DNA from: Desulfomonile tiedjei
GTDB lineage: Bacteria > Desulfobacterota > Desulfomonilia > Desulfomonilales > Desulfomonilaceae
Reading direction: 5' to 3'
DNA length: 64,000 nucleotides
NCBI GenBank assembly: GCA_016212925.1
Contig: JACRDF010000047.1
Coordinates: forward strand, 372,001-436,000
Shown here: positions 1-8,741 of the stretch, piece by piece
Layout: every line of letters starts with the position of its first letter
How positions within the stretch are numbered: position 1 is the stretch's first letter
Translations under genes and position numbers: made by a program
Notes under the pieces: generated by a model
Databases searched by the model: none
Seen by the model: the letters and a program-made list of their open reading frames with translations, nothing else
Told to the model about the DNA's origin: nothing

Positions 1-251
1 TCCGGAAAACCGTGGCCCGTTTTCCATCGGATCACCGCGTACTCGTCCAGGAACTCTCCGGAAGAGATGCCTATTCTCCTGCTCAGCCTCAGCACATCGT
101 ACGGCGTGAGTAGAAGCTCCAACTTGCCGCAGCATTCCGTAAAGCACGACACATGCGGGCCGCACGCAAAGCAAAAAGTGTCATCCGGGGACAGCCTCGA
201 ATCTATGTCTAGAGCAGAGGGCTTATCCGACTCATTGTTGCTCAATATCAT
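1..251 (-). CDS. YkgJ-family cysteine-cluster protein, 3' part off the left edge
   Basis: Minus-strand reading frame opening at an ATG whose first bases overlap the stop codon of the upstream gmhB (ATGA overlap) and preceded by GGGAAGAAGGGAG, so the two genes are translationally coupled. The visible 83 residues contain the cysteine arrangement CFACG...CFTECCG around residues 27-42, the signature of the YkgJ / Fe-S-or-zinc-binding family (PF03692-like). The family's biochemical role is poorly known; metal or iron-sulfur binding is inferred from the cysteines. The gene continues past position 1, so length and C-terminus are unknown. Confidence 0.72.
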   Translation of the reverse strand, partial: MILSNNESDKPSALDIDSRLSPDDTFCFACGPHVSCFTECCGKLELLLTPYDVLRLSRRIGISSGEFLDEYAVIRWKTGHGFP

Positions 252-820
252 TGCTCCCTTCTTCCCGATTCATCACGGCCTTTTCTGGCGAACAGAGCGA
301 AGTCGATGAGACTGCTGAAAGTGTAGTCTGCGTCGTTATCCTTTTCCGCGGCGATTCGCACTGTTCGGGTGCCGGCTCTGCGGCCGGCCGCAACGTCCGA
401 CGGTGAATCGCCAACCATGAACGAACCGGCAAGGTCGATGCCGAGGTCCATGCTTGCGCTCAGAATCATTCCGGGCTCAGGTTTTCGACAGTCGCAGCCT
501 TCAAATTCCTCATGGGGACAATAGTAGATTCCGTCAATCCGGACGCCCTGGGCCTGAAGCTGTGCAAGCATAGCCTCGTGAACCCCTGCAAGGTCCTCTT
601 CGGCCATGAATCCTCGAGCTATTCCCCTTTGATTGGTGATCACCACCAGAAGAAATCCCAGTTCCTTGAGGATGGACATGGCCTCAACCACACCCGGAAT
701 CAGCCTGAATTGCGACTTATCGGAAACATACCTGTTTTCCGGAAGTTTGAAATTGATCACGCCGTCGCGGTCAAGGAAAATGGCCTTCTTGGGGAAACCT
801 GTATCAGAAGGTGCTGACAT
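248..820 (-). CDS. gmhB: D-glycero-D-manno-heptose 1,7-bisphosphate 7-phosphatase (HAD family)
   Basis: Cytoplasmic HAD-type phosphatase that removes the C7 phosphate in ADP-heptose synthesis for the LPS inner core. Visible motifs: FLDRDGVIN (catalytic Asp nucleophile and acid/base), VVITNQRGIARG (motif II Thr-Asn), the zinc-binding cluster CPHEEFEGCDCRKP, and MVGDSPSDVAAGRRAG (motif IV). The length, 190 residues, is normal for GmhB. The ATG at 820 fits the family N-terminus; an upstream TTG at 850 adds ten residues with no better ribosome site. The 3' end overlaps the YkgJ-like gene by 4 bases. Supports an LPS-bearing Gram-negative host. Confidence 0.9.
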   Translation of the reverse strand: MSAPSDTGFPKKAIFLDRDGVINFKLPENRYVSDKSQFRLIPGVVEAMSILKELGFLLVVITNQRGIARGFMAEEDLAGVHEAMLAQLQAQGVRIDGIYYCPHEEFEGCDCRKPEPGMILSASMDLGIDLAGSFMVGDSPSDVAAGRRAGTRTVRIAAEKDNDADYTFSSLIDFALFARKGRDESGRREQ

Positions 821-1220
821 GGCGGGCTTTCGTTCTTTTGCTCTCCGCAAATTTCATTTGATCGGTAGAATTTCAATCCGGAGAGAAGATAATAAGGCCC
901 ACGGAAATAGAGGTCAAGCCGGGGGGATGACATCGAACAGCGTCTAATCAAGCTTGTAGTGATAAATGCAAATCATATTAATCTATTACAACTATCACCT
1001 GATAGATCTGCTTTGTTATGGGCACAAGTGCGGGGGTTTTTTGAAGGCTAGGCCAAGGCGATTCCTGCGACAAGGCTCTGTATTTAAAAAAGCCTGTTAA
1101 TACGAGAAATAATAAAGGTTGCCCTAAAAAATCGTCAACCATTTTTAAGAATTTACTTGACATAATCGCGCCAATGAATAAAGAGACCACCCCAGGACAT
1201 TCAGTCAAGGAGGGAAGGGT
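821..1220. other. Intergenic region upstream of gmhB and the outer-membrane protein gene
   Basis: Divergent intergenic stretch of 400 bases with no credible ORF. It is AT-rich compared with its flanks around 950-1180. A TTGACA at 1157-1162, with only a weak TAAAGA-like -10 about 16 bases on, could be the promoter of the outer-membrane protein gene; I see no clear terminator or operator. Promoters for both divergent genes are expected here. Confidence 0.4.
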
Positions 1221-2345
1221 ATGGTGATAATAAAGCCCTTGAAGGTATTGGTTTGTCTTCTTATTCTGGCAACTCTCTCCATTGTCCCTGCCGGATGGTG
1301 CTACAATGGCTCCGAGCTTTTGGGCCCATCGAGTATCCAGGGAGATGCGCTCTCCGCTGACCCCCGGTCGCAGCCGACTCAGCAACTACGCTCGCGAACC
1401 AGGACAGTCGCGCCCGTGCAGGCTGCTCCGACCTACTCCTCAAACCCCGCTGTTATAAGGCATACTGCAAATCCGACTTACGGCGCCGCTCAGAACGCCT
1501 ACTGTCCCCCCCAAGGTTGCGCGGTTCCAAATCAGCAGTATCCGCCTGTTTCGTCGCCGTTTGGTCTGTTTAGCCCTCAGGGGTTTTCATACGGTTCCTG
1601 CGGCTTTTACCTTTTCAGGCCAGGCGCGAGGCAATGGCAGTTTAACGCCAAGCTCTGGTACGCAAAGCTGAATTCAACCACAATCCTGTGGGGTACCAAT
1701 TTAGCCGGGGGGCCGGGGACCGAACTTGACTTTCAGCGGGACCTCGGGCTGTCCAAATACCGGTACATACCGGAGTACGAGGGGCGCTATAACCTGCGCT
1801 GTAATTGGGGAATCAGGTTTTCCTTTATGCCTCTCATGTACAGCGATAACAGCGTGCCCCAACAAACCTTTTTCTTCGGGAATAACATATACCCGCTGGG
1901 CCTTCCGATCCTCACAAAGTGGGAGCGCTTTATCTACCGATGGGACCTGGTCTACGACTGGTTCCAGGCCCCGCACGCGGTCTCAAGCATATTCGCCGGG
2001 TATTCGCTTTACGATGACAAGCTGTCAGTGAGCAACACCGCAGCGCGAAGGACCCGATCCCGGGGCTTTGGACTTGCATACGCAGGCGGCAGCATAGACC
2101 GGGTCATCAGAAATGTCGGTTGTGGAGCGGCGTCTGTGCACTGCAAGGCCTCTGTCCAGTTCCTCGAGGGGTTCATCGGCTGGGATGGATACGCGACGGG
2201 TCGATTTACCGTGCCCATGGATTGCGGTCGCTACGGGTACATAGAAGCCGGGTGGAGATGGATGGTACTCGAACGGAGTTATCCGACCGATAAGGACGTG
2301 ACCAGTCTCGACGGTTTAACAGGCGCGGTAGGACTTGTTTTCTAG
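1221..2345 (+). CDS. Predicted outer-membrane beta-barrel protein, function unknown
   Basis: 374-residue protein with a cleavable-looking signal sequence (Lys-6/8 followed by a Leu/Ile/Val-rich stretch to about residue 24). A Pro/Gln/Ser-rich low-complexity linker (about 40-110) precedes a region rich in alternating aromatic and polar residues (about 135-374), ending in a terminal Phe (GLVF), as many outer-membrane barrels do. The start is secure: AAGGAGG lies 7 bases before the ATG. Several paired cysteines (YCPPQGC, GSCGF) suggest disulfides. It resembles barrel proteins common in deltaproteobacteria and planctomycetes, but I cannot assign a substrate or a named family with confidence. It stands alone, with no operon partner. 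Confidence 0.72.
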   Translation: MVIIKPLKVLVCLLILATLSIVPAGWCYNGSELLGPSSIQGDALSADPRSQPTQQLRSRTRTVAPVQAAPTYSSNPAVIRHTANPTYGAAQNAYCPPQGCAVPNQQYPPVSSPFGLFSPQGFSYGSCGFYLFRPGARQWQFNAKLWYAKLNSTTILWGTNLAGGPGTELDFQRDLGLSKYRYIPEYEGRYNLRCNWGIRFSFMPLMYSDNSVPQQTFFFGNNIYPLGLPILTKWERFIYRWDLVYDWFQAPHAVSSIFAGYSLYDDKLSVSNTAARRTRSRGFGLAYAGGSIDRVIRNVGCGAASVHCKASVQFLEGFIGWDGYATGRFTVPMDCGRYGYIEAGWRWMVLERSYPTDKDVTSLDGLTGAVGLVF

Positions 2346-2410
2346 GCGCGAATTGGGCGGCAGGTTGCAAATCAGGTAGCCGGCCGTGGGTATCAACCGT
2401 TTATCAAGGG

Positions 2411-2573
2411 GGAGGGGCGTCGCCGCTCCGGGGTTCCCGGAAGATTCCATTGGGCGCACTCCTTCCAAAGGTTGAATGTCCTACAACCTGGCGGCAGCAA
2501 GGGGACATTCTCGGGAACAGTATTTTTGTGCGGCGACGCCCGAACCGGCCCGGCCTCATCAGCCGGGCCTTTT
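2411..2573 (+). ncRNA. Candidate structured non-coding RNA ending in an intrinsic terminator
   Basis: Non-coding stretch with unusually strong nested complementarity. A perfect 12-bp outer stem pairs 2415-2426 with 2530-2541. Inside it, GTTCCCG (2433-2439) pairs with CGGGAAC (2512-2518). AGGTTG (2469-2474) pairs with CAACCT (2484-2489), and the loop between them (2475-2481) is complementary to 2503-2509, so an H-type pseudoknot is possible. A textbook terminator follows at once. This fits a free-standing small RNA of about 160 nt. The segment CTACAACCTGGCGGCA slightly recalls the 3' part of proteobacterial 6S RNA, but the overall layout does not match what I know of 6S. A leader or riboswitch is less likely because the terminator is ~200 bases before the next gene. 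Confidence 0.6.
2547..2573 (+). terminator. Rho-independent terminator of the candidate small RNA
   Basis: Perfect 8-bp GC-rich stem GGCCCGGC / GCCGGGCC with a 7-base loop, followed directly by TTTT. It lies 5 bases after the closing stem of the RNA candidate and well upstream of the next gene, so it most simply ends that RNA. Confidence 0.8.
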
Positions 2574-2776
2574 GTTCTGCAAATTGTCGAACCTGATCGA
2601 GCGCTTGCCTATTTCTCCGCAGTTTGCTTCAAAAAATGCTACAAGTGACGACTTGGTCACCTTATTATAGACGGATGCCATAGACCTTTGAGCATCAGGG
2701 GGCTTGGGGCCGACTGACTGTAAATAGACTTGCGCTCGGGCGGTCTGATTGTGGAGAATCAAATTAGGAGTAGGCC

Positions 2777-4396
2777 ATGAAAGGCGGAGAAGGTACCACG
2801 ACAAATGACCCCGGCGAGTGTGCCCGGCCAGGCGACACCGGCGGCATGTGGCCTATGGAGGATAACCTCGTCATTCTCCAGAGTATGCGCGATGAGGCCA
2901 AACAAGGCGGCGGGGGCAAACGAATAGACCAACAGCATACCAGGGGAAAGCTAACGGCGAGGGAGCGCCTGGATTTGTTGCTTGACGAAGGCTCATTCGA
3001 GGAATTCGATGTCTTGAAAGCAGGCAGAGGAGGTCACCTCGGCGAGGATAAGGAATATCTTACGGATGGCGTTATTACCGGCCACGGAACAATCGACGGC
3101 CGCGAAGTGTTTGTGTTCAGCCAAGACTTCACTGTGATCGGTGGATCACTGGGCTCAGCTCACTCCGAAAAGATTAGCAAGGTGATGGATCACGCGGTGC
3201 GAGTGGGCGCGCCCGTCGTGGGCTTGAACGATTCCGGCGGGGCCCGCATCCAGGAGGGTGTCGATGCTCTGGCCGCGTACGGCGAAATATTTAATCGGAA
3301 CGTCAGGGCCAGCGGGGTCATACCCCAGATTTCCTGCATCATGGGTCCATGTGCAGGGGGGGCCGTTTACAGTCCGTCGATGACGGACTTCACGTTTATG
3401 GTAGAGAACACCTCTCACATGTTCGTGACAGGCCCCAATGTGGTGAAGAGCGTGATACATCAGGAGATAAGCTTTGAAGATCTGGGTGGGGCCGGCGTTC
3501 ACGCACAACAAAGCGGAGTGGCACATTTTGTGGTCCCCAACGACGTTCTGTGCCTTCGGCAGGTCAGGCGCCTGATCAACTATCTGCCGTCAAACAATCA
3601 GCAGAAGCCACCCTTTTTGGACCTCCGGGATCCGCCCGACAGAACCGACCCGGCACTGGACCATCTGGTGCCGGCCAATCCTAACCAGGCCTATGACATG
3701 AGGGTGATGATCAACAGCGTCCTGGACGGTGCGGAATTCTTTGAAATCCATGCTCATTTTGCCCGCAACCTGATTGTAGGGTTCGGACGCCTCGGCGGCC
3801 AGACTATTGGACTGATAGCCAACCAACCCGCGTACCTTGCGGGAGTCCTAGACAGCGACGCGTCGGTGAAGGCCGCGCGTTTCGTTCGTTTCTGCGACGC
3901 GTTCAACATACCGTTGGTCTGTTTTGTGGATGTGCCCGGGTTCATGCCCGGCCCCGAGCAGGAACACGGCGGGATAATCCGCCACGGAGCGAAGCTGCTT
4001 TATGCGTTTATAGAGGCCACGGTGCCGCGCATAACGGTCGTGGTTCGCAAGGCTTACGGAGGCGCGTACATTGTTATGAACTCCAAACATATTGGAGCTG
4101 ACATAAATTATGCGTGGCCCACAGCCGAGATAGCGGTCCTCGGGCCGAGGGGAGCTGCCGAGGTCATTTACAGAAAAGAGATCCAGGTGGCCGGAGACCC
4201 CACAGCCCTTCTGATGGAAAAGGAACAAATCTACCGGCACGCCTTTGTAAACCCTTTCCTGTCCGCGAAGAGGGGTTACATCGACGATGTTATTTTCCCC
4301 CGAGAAACCCGTGGAAGACTTATCCGGAGCCTGCAATTTCTCGAAGGAAAAGAAACGACCAGACCAAAACGCAAACATGGGAACATCCCATTGTGA
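2777..4396 (+). CDS. pccB: Acyl-CoA carboxylase carboxyltransferase subunit (propionyl-CoA carboxylase beta type)
   Basis: 539-residue crotonase-fold carboxyltransferase that moves CO2 from carboxy-biotin to a short acyl-CoA, most likely propionyl-CoA (giving methylmalonyl-CoA), or works in reverse as a methylmalonyl-CoA decarboxylase alpha subunit. Evidence: N-terminal KLTARERLDLLLDEGSFEE, the oxyanion-hole glycines in SGGARIQEG and MGPCAGGAVYSPS, and the C-terminal PGFMPGPEQEHGGI and AYGGAYIVMNSK blocks. The length matches PccB/MmdA. AGGAG sits 6 bases before the ATG. The biotin carboxylase/carrier subunit follows 26 bases downstream, making a two-gene operon. Substrate choice between propionyl- and acetyl-CoA cannot be settled by eye. 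Confidence 0.9.
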   Translation: MKGGEGTTTNDPGECARPGDTGGMWPMEDNLVILQSMRDEAKQGGGGKRIDQQHTRGKLTARERLDLLLDEGSFEEFDVLKAGRGGHLGEDKEYLTDGVITGHGTIDGREVFVFSQDFTVIGGSLGSAHSEKISKVMDHAVRVGAPVVGLNDSGGARIQEGVDALAAYGEIFNRNVRASGVIPQISCIMGPCAGGAVYSPSMTDFTFMVENTSHMFVTGPNVVKSVIHQEISFEDLGGAGVHAQQSGVAHFVVPNDVLCLRQVRRLINYLPSNNQQKPPFLDLRDPPDRTDPALDHLVPANPNQAYDMRVMINSVLDGAEFFEIHAHFARNLIVGFGRLGGQTIGLIANQPAYLAGVLDSDASVKAARFVRFCDAFNIPLVCFVDVPGFMPGPEQEHGGIIRHGAKLLYAFIEATVPRITVVVRKAYGGAYIVMNSKHIGADINYAWPTAEIAVLGPRGAAEVIYRKEIQVAGDPTALLMEKEQIYRHAFVNPFLSAKRGYIDDVIFPRETRGRLIRSLQFLEGKETTRPKRKHGNIPL

Positions 4397-4422
4397 GTCG
4401 CTGAACCATTAGATGAGGTAAG

Positions 4423-6453
4423 TTGTTGTTCAAGAAAATCCTTGTCGCCAACAGAGGTGAAATAGCGGTCCGAATAATGCGGACCTGCAAGCGAATGGGT
4501 ATTCGCACGGTTGCCGTCTATTCGGAAGTGGATTTTCGATCTCCCTTCGTCCGGGAAGCCGACGAAGCCGCTATGATAGGGCCTGCGCCGTCGCGTGAGT
4601 CATACCTGAATCAGGAAAAGATTGTCTCCGTGGCTCGCGACTATGGCTGCGACGCTGTCCATCCCGGATACGGCTTCCTATCGGAGAATGCGCGTTTTGC
4701 AGAAAAGGTCCGGCGCGCCGGACTCTGTTTTGTAGGTCCGCCGGCTTCGTCTATCGCAACTTTGGGAGACAAGATTGCGTCCAAAACGTTGGCCATAAAA
4801 GCCGGTGTGCCGGTGGTGCCCGGGCACCATGAGCCGCTGAAGGACCCGGAAGAGGCCGCGGGATTGGCCAAAACCATAGGCTTTCCCTTGTTGCTAAAGC
4901 CCGCCGCAGGAGGGGGCGGCCGCGGGATGCGGATAGTAAGGGGGCCTGACGAGTTGCTTGACGCTCTTGCCGCGTGCAGGGAGGAAACGCGTAAAAGTTT
5001 TGGCGACGACAGGATCTTCATTGAGCGATACATTGAACGACCGCGTCATATCGAAGTTCAAATTATGGCTGACAGTCATGGTAACGTAATCCATCTGGGC
5101 GAGAGGGAATGCTCCGTACAACGGCGTTACCAGAAAGTAGTTGAAGAGACGCCGTCCATGGCAGTGGACCCGTCTCTACGGGACCAGATGGGCAGTGTGG
5201 CATGCGCGCTTGCTCGAGAAGTCGGGTACACCAATGCGGGCACAGTGGAATTCATAATGGACCCGGAGAAGAACTTCTACTTCCTCGAAATGAACACGCG
5301 CCTCCAAGTGGAGCATCCTGTGACCGAAATGGTCACTTCCTTGGACCTGGTGGAGCTGCAGATTCGTGTGGCTGCCGGCGAGCCTCTGCCACTGAAGCAG
5401 GAAGATGTTACTATTACCGGATGGGCTATCGAAGCCCGTATCTGCGCAGAAGACCCCACCAGAGGATTCGTGCCCACCACAGGCATAATTACCAGGTATG
5501 CCATGCCCCGCGGAAAAGGAATTCGAGTGGATTCCGGGATTGAAGCCGGCAGTGTGGTCAGCATCTACTATGATTCCTTGTTGGCCAAGGTGATAGCTTT
5601 TGGAGAGGATCGTGAAGAGGCTAGACAAACCTTGATGCGTGGCCTCAACGGATACCATATCGAGGGCTTGACCACCAATGTGGACTTTGTAAACGCGATC
5701 TTGGATCATCCCGCATTCGTCCAGGGTGATCTTTCAACGGACTTTATCGAAGAACACTTTGAATCAGGGCACAGCAAGGCCCCCGCGAGGATCGAAAACC
5801 TTCATTATATGACTATGGGAGCCGTGCTCATTTACCACACGAGAGAGAATCTAGTGCGGGAGTCGCTCAAACCCATGGCCGCGGTAGTGGGTGGCGCGCA
5901 CCTTCCAAGGGAATCTCACGAATACGTGGTGAGAATGGACGAAGGCGTCTTCACCGTGACCCTTCATGGAGACCAGGCCACCCGCAAGTGGCAAATAGAG
6001 GTCAACGGAGCGACCTATGAGGTCATCACGCCTGAGTTTGAGTACTATCGGCGCCGATTGAAGCTGACAATCAACGGCTCTCGCCACATGTTTCGGTTCC
6101 GGTATCAGGACGATCACATTCGAGGCTTCTTTTGTGGCATTGTTCGGACCTTCGAGGTCTACACGCCCCGCGAATGGAATCTTGTCAAGTACATGCCCGA
6201 GAAGAAACAGGCTGTTCAGCAAAATGTCCTTAAATGCCCCATGCCCGGATTGGTGGTCGCGGTTTGTGTCGAGGAAGGGGCTTACATTCATCGCGGAGAC
6301 GAATTGGTGCGCATGGAATCTATGAAAATGGAGAGTGGGATTGCCTCCCCCCGTGACGGATATGTTGAAAAGATACTCGTCAAACCTGGGCAGACCGTGG
6401 AGACCGACGACACGCTATTGACATTTGCAGATTCCTGGCGAGAAGATGAGTGA
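4423..6453 (+). CDS. pccA: Acyl-CoA carboxylase biotin carboxylase / biotin carrier subunit
   Basis: 676 residues combining a biotin carboxylase domain (about 1-450) with a C-terminal biotinyl carrier domain (about 605-676). Motifs: KKILVANRGEIAVRI at the N-terminus, the ATP-grasp glycine loop KPAAGGGGRGMR, EMNTRLQVEHPVTE in the active site, and the biotinylation site ESMKMES, whose central lysine carries biotin. The linker (450-600) resembles the BT domain of propionyl-CoA carboxylase alpha subunits. Translation starts at a TTG (4423, or the adjacent TTG at 4426) after GAGGT; there is no ATG option. With pccB it forms the complete ATP-dependent carboxylase. Confidence 0.9.
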   Translation: MLFKKILVANRGEIAVRIMRTCKRMGIRTVAVYSEVDFRSPFVREADEAAMIGPAPSRESYLNQEKIVSVARDYGCDAVHPGYGFLSENARFAEKVRRAGLCFVGPPASSIATLGDKIASKTLAIKAGVPVVPGHHEPLKDPEEAAGLAKTIGFPLLLKPAAGGGGRGMRIVRGPDELLDALAACREETRKSFGDDRIFIERYIERPRHIEVQIMADSHGNVIHLGERECSVQRRYQKVVEETPSMAVDPSLRDQMGSVACALAREVGYTNAGTVEFIMDPEKNFYFLEMNTRLQVEHPVTEMVTSLDLVELQIRVAAGEPLPLKQEDVTITGWAIEARICAEDPTRGFVPTTGIITRYAMPRGKGIRVDSGIEAGSVVSIYYDSLLAKVIAFGEDREEARQTLMRGLNGYHIEGLTTNVDFVNAILDHPAFVQGDLSTDFIEEHFESGHSKAPARIENLHYMTMGAVLIYHTRENLVRESLKPMAAVVGGAHLPRESHEYVVRMDEGVFTVTLHGDQATRKWQIEVNGATYEVITPEFEYYRRRLKLTINGSRHMFRFRYQDDHIRGFFCGIVRTFEVYTPREWNLVKYMPEKKQAVQQNVLKCPMPGLVVAVCVEEGAYIHRGDELVRMESMKMESGIASPRDGYVEKILVKPGQTVETDDTLLTFADSWREDE

Positions 6454-6504
6454 AATTCTTGACAGGTGGGAGAGACGCTGCTTGGCCAATCCATTACGAA
6501 TGTC

Positions 6505-6533
6505 TTGACAGGTCGCAAGCGAGGTGCTAAAAA
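6505..6533 (+). promoter_or_regulatory. Sigma-70-type promoter for rplM-rpsI
   Basis: Perfect -35 hexamer TTGACA (6505-6510), a 17-base spacer and a -10 hexamer TAAAAA (6528-6533), placed 30 bases before the rplM start codon. The spacing is ideal and the position fits a ribosomal-protein operon promoter. Confidence 0.65.
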
Positions 6534-6563
6534 AGTGAGTTTACATGCCTCAAGAGGTGTAAC

Positions 6564-6992
6564 ATGAAGACCTGGACCCCAAAGCAAGGGGAAGTTGAAA
6601 GAAAATGGTTTGTGATAGACGCCAAGGACAAAGTCCTCGGAAGGCTGGCCGTTGAAAGCGCTCGAATCTTGCGAGGAAAACACAAACCGCAATTCGCCCC
6701 GCACATGGACACCGGCGACTTCGTCATCATTATCAATGCATCCAAAGTGCGGCTTACCGGCAAAAAACTCCAGCAAAAGGTCTACTATCGCCATAGCGGT
6801 TATCCCGGCGGCTTGAAAGAGACCAAGGCCATCACATTGCTGAACGAGAAGCCGGACAGAATGCTAAGGCTCGCAGTGAGGGGCATGCTGCCGAAAAACT
6901 CGCTGGGTCGCGCTCAATTGACCAAGCTCAAGGTCTACGCGGGCGAGACACATCCCCATGCCGCTCAGAAACCCGAAACTCACGTGTTCTAG
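6564..6992 (+). CDS. rplM: 50S ribosomal protein L13
   Basis: 142-residue L13, an early-assembling protein of the large subunit. Recognised from [15 protein letters not shown], the [15 protein letters not shown] block, [12 protein letters not shown] and the [17 protein letters not shown] segment; length is exactly normal. It starts at an ATG after AAGAGGTG and is followed 15 bases later by rpsI, the near-universal rplM-rpsI pair. The promoter just upstream and the terminator after rpsI make this a self-contained transcription unit. Confidence 0.97.
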   Translation: MKTWTPKQGEVERKWFVIDAKDKVLGRLAVESARILRGKHKPQFAPHMDTGDFVIIINASKVRLTGKKLQQKVYYRHSGYPGGLKETKAITLLNEKPDRMLRLAVRGMLPKNSLGRAQLTKLKVYAGETHPHAAQKPETHVF

Positions 6993-7007
6993 CTCTGGAG
7001 ACGCAAA

Positions 7008-7400
7008 ATGAGTGATGATCGACATTACGCGACAGGAAAAAGGAAAAACGCCATTGCCAGGGTGTGGCTTAAAGCCGGCTCAGGGAATATTGTGGTGAAC
7101 GATCGCCCCCTGGAAGCTTATTTTGGCCGCCAGACTTCCAGAATGATTATTATGCAGCCGTTTGAATTGACTCAGACCGCGGGACGTTTCGACCTGGTGG
7201 TTAATGTTCAAGGCGGAGGGCTATCCGGCCAGGCAGGCGCGATTAAACACGGCATAAGCAAGGCCCTGCTGGAAGTGGACCCGGCTCACCGCTCCACACT
7301 CAAGGCCGCAGGTTTCCTGACCCGAGATTCTCGCATCAAAGAACGCAAGAAGTACGGTCGACGCGGAGCGAGGGCCAGCTTCCAGTTCTCGAAACGTTAA
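7008..7400 (+). CDS. rpsI: 30S ribosomal protein S9
   Basis: 130-residue S9. The N-terminal [16 protein letters not shown] block, [18 protein letters not shown] and the C-terminal basic tail [13 protein letters not shown] are diagnostic; the tail reaches the P-site tRNA anticodon in the ribosome. The final Lys-Arg, essential in the family, is intact. TGGAG lies before the ATG. Second gene of the rplM-rpsI operon, ending about 80 bases before a strong terminator. Confidence 0.97.
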   Translation: MSDDRHYATGKRKNAIARVWLKAGSGNIVVNDRPLEAYFGRQTSRMIIMQPFELTQTAGRFDLVVNVQGGGLSGQAGAIKHGISKALLEVDPAHRSTLKAAGFLTRDSRIKERKKYGRRGARASFQFSKR

Positions 7401-7480
7401 TTCCAGCGAGCGCTCCGGGGGCCGGGTTTCTTTGGATCCAATGACCCCGTGAAGTGCTCACCGCCTTGTTTCCCACTTTG

Positions 7481-7520
7481 AAAGAGCCGGGCCGTTACTT
7501 GTGAAACGACCCGGCTCTTT
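7481..7520. terminator. Bidirectional intrinsic terminator between rpsI and cobB
   Basis: Perfect inverted repeat AAAGAGCCGGG / CCCGGCTCTTT, extended inward by CGTT/AACG. The outer A/T ends supply U-rich tails on both strands. It lies between two convergent genes (rpsI plus, cobB minus), so it can end both transcripts. Confidence 0.85.
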
Positions 7521-7544
7521 ACAGTTTGCCACCTCAAACAACTC

Positions 7545-8321
7545 TTATTCGCGAATCTCTCCGAATTCCCGCATGACAGCTGTCATGACCTGTCCCGCAG
7601 CACCCGTTAAGATGTGGTCCATAAACTGATCATAAGGTGTGGGAGAAAGGTTCACCAGCACAACGCGCGCGCCGGCTCGTTTTGCCTCCAGTGGGAGAAG
7701 ATTCGCCGGCTGAACTACCAGAGAAGATCCAATAGTCAGGAAGAGGTCACAATTGCGCGCATGAGCGAAGGACTCCTCTAAAACTTCGGCAGGGAGGGAT
7801 TGACCGAATGCAATGGTCGCGCACTTCAAAGGGCCTCCACAGTGCGGGCAGTAAGGCACCGCTGTATGTTCCCGGTCCATCTTTTCGGTGATCTCCTCCC
7901 TTGGCCAGCGAGCCTGGCAATCGAGGCAGGTGACTTCTCTTACGGTGCCGTGAAGTTCGTATATCTTCTCAGGCGAATTTCCGGCTTCTTGATGCAGGCC
8001 GTCAATGTTCTGGGTGACCAGAGCAAGGAGTCGACCGCTTTTTTCAATCTCGACGATGGCATCATGAGCCGCATTCGGCCGGGCGCTACTCATTGCAGGA
8101 TATCTCTCCCGGTCGTAAGCCCAGTAAAGCTTCCGATACTTTTCGTGTGAACGGAATTTCTGGTAGGTCAAGTCATCCTGGTTGTATCTGGACCAGATTC
8201 CGCCCGGAGATCGAAAGTCAGGAATTCCGGATTCCGTGGAGATGCCCGCACCTGTAAACGCAACTATCTTTCCGGAATCGTAAATCAAACGGGCTACCGC
8301 GCTAATCTTGTCCGGATCCAT
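7545..8321 (-). CDS. cobB: NAD-dependent protein deacylase (sirtuin)
   Basis: 258-residue class III lysine deacylase. The sirtuin fold is shown by GAGISTESGIPDFR (NAD-binding loop), TQNIDGLHQEAG, the catalytic histidine in ELHGTVREV, and a four-cysteine structural zinc site (CLDC ... CPHC). Cytoplasmic; it removes acetyl or related acyl groups from lysines, typically those of acyl-CoA metabolism enzymes. GGAGG lies 8 bases before the ATG. It follows a small exported-protein gene by 25 bases and probably shares its transcript. The nearby acyl-CoA carboxylase and the sirtuin are not co-directional, so no regulatory link is claimed. Confidence 0.92.
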   Translation of the reverse strand: MDPDKISAVARLIYDSGKIVAFTGAGISTESGIPDFRSPGGIWSRYNQDDLTYQKFRSHEKYRKLYWAYDRERYPAMSSARPNAAHDAIVEIEKSGRLLALVTQNIDGLHQEAGNSPEKIYELHGTVREVTCLDCQARWPREEITEKMDREHTAVPYCPHCGGPLKCATIAFGQSLPAEVLEESFAHARNCDLFLTIGSSLVVQPANLLPLEAKRAGARVVLVNLSPTPYDQFMDHILTGAAGQVMTAVMREFGEIRE

Positions 8322-8346
8322 TTTTTGTGCCTCCAGACGCCGAAGA

Positions 8347-8616
8347 TCACTTGTCTTTGTCGAAGGATTTTGGTCGAGGGGGGATTTTGCAGCTTGATTT
8401 TCTCATTTCGGCTTTGACGTCAACGATCTTGTCCAGGATCTCCGCCAGTTCATCAAACCCTGAGCCATCGGGTTTGAGGTCGGGACTATTTGCGGAACGC
8501 TGGTATTCCGATCTAAGGCGAGCCAACTGTTTGGTCAGGGCGGGACAGCTCGCGGCCGAAGCCACAACAGGAAACATGATACTCAACAATAGAAGTGCTG
8601 TGGCGATTTTGATCAC
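8347..8616 (-). CDS. Small exported protein of unknown function
   Basis: 89-residue protein starting at a GTG preceded by GGAGGAGAG. The longer frame reaching 8646 lacks such a site. Residues 1-22 form a clear signal peptide (IKIATALLLLS... ending VVASAA). The mature part is a short helical, charged domain with two cysteines about 48 residues apart (ASCPAL and KSSCK) that could form a disulfide in the periplasm. No family recognised. It lies directly upstream of cobB on the same strand. Confidence 0.6.
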   Translation of the reverse strand: MIKIATALLLLSIMFPVVASAASCPALTKQLARLRSEYQRSANSPDLKPDGSGFDELAEILDKIVDVKAEMRKSSCKIPPRPKSFDKDK

Positions 8617-8741
8617 AGGGTTCTCTCCTCCACGACTGTACAGCAACGAAGCTTCCCCGACACAAGCGAGACCAATACGGAAATCAAAGACTTGAACAGG
8701 GCTTTGTCAGCGCTCCTGTTCTAAGGAGATGGCACTCACGG

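Noticed and set aside
978-1385. 135-codon minus-strand ORF upstream of the outer-membrane protein gene
   Set aside because: It overlaps the strong start of the plus-strand gene and shows no motif or ribosome site.
2411-2573. Firm identification of the structured RNA as 6S RNA
   Set aside because: Only ~20 bases near the middle recall 6S and the stem order does not match; the name was not used without a covariance search.
2476-2804. Short ORFs in the 2346-2776 gap, including one on the minus strand
   Set aside because: They overlap the structured RNA and terminator and have no conserved motif; the RNA explanation is better.
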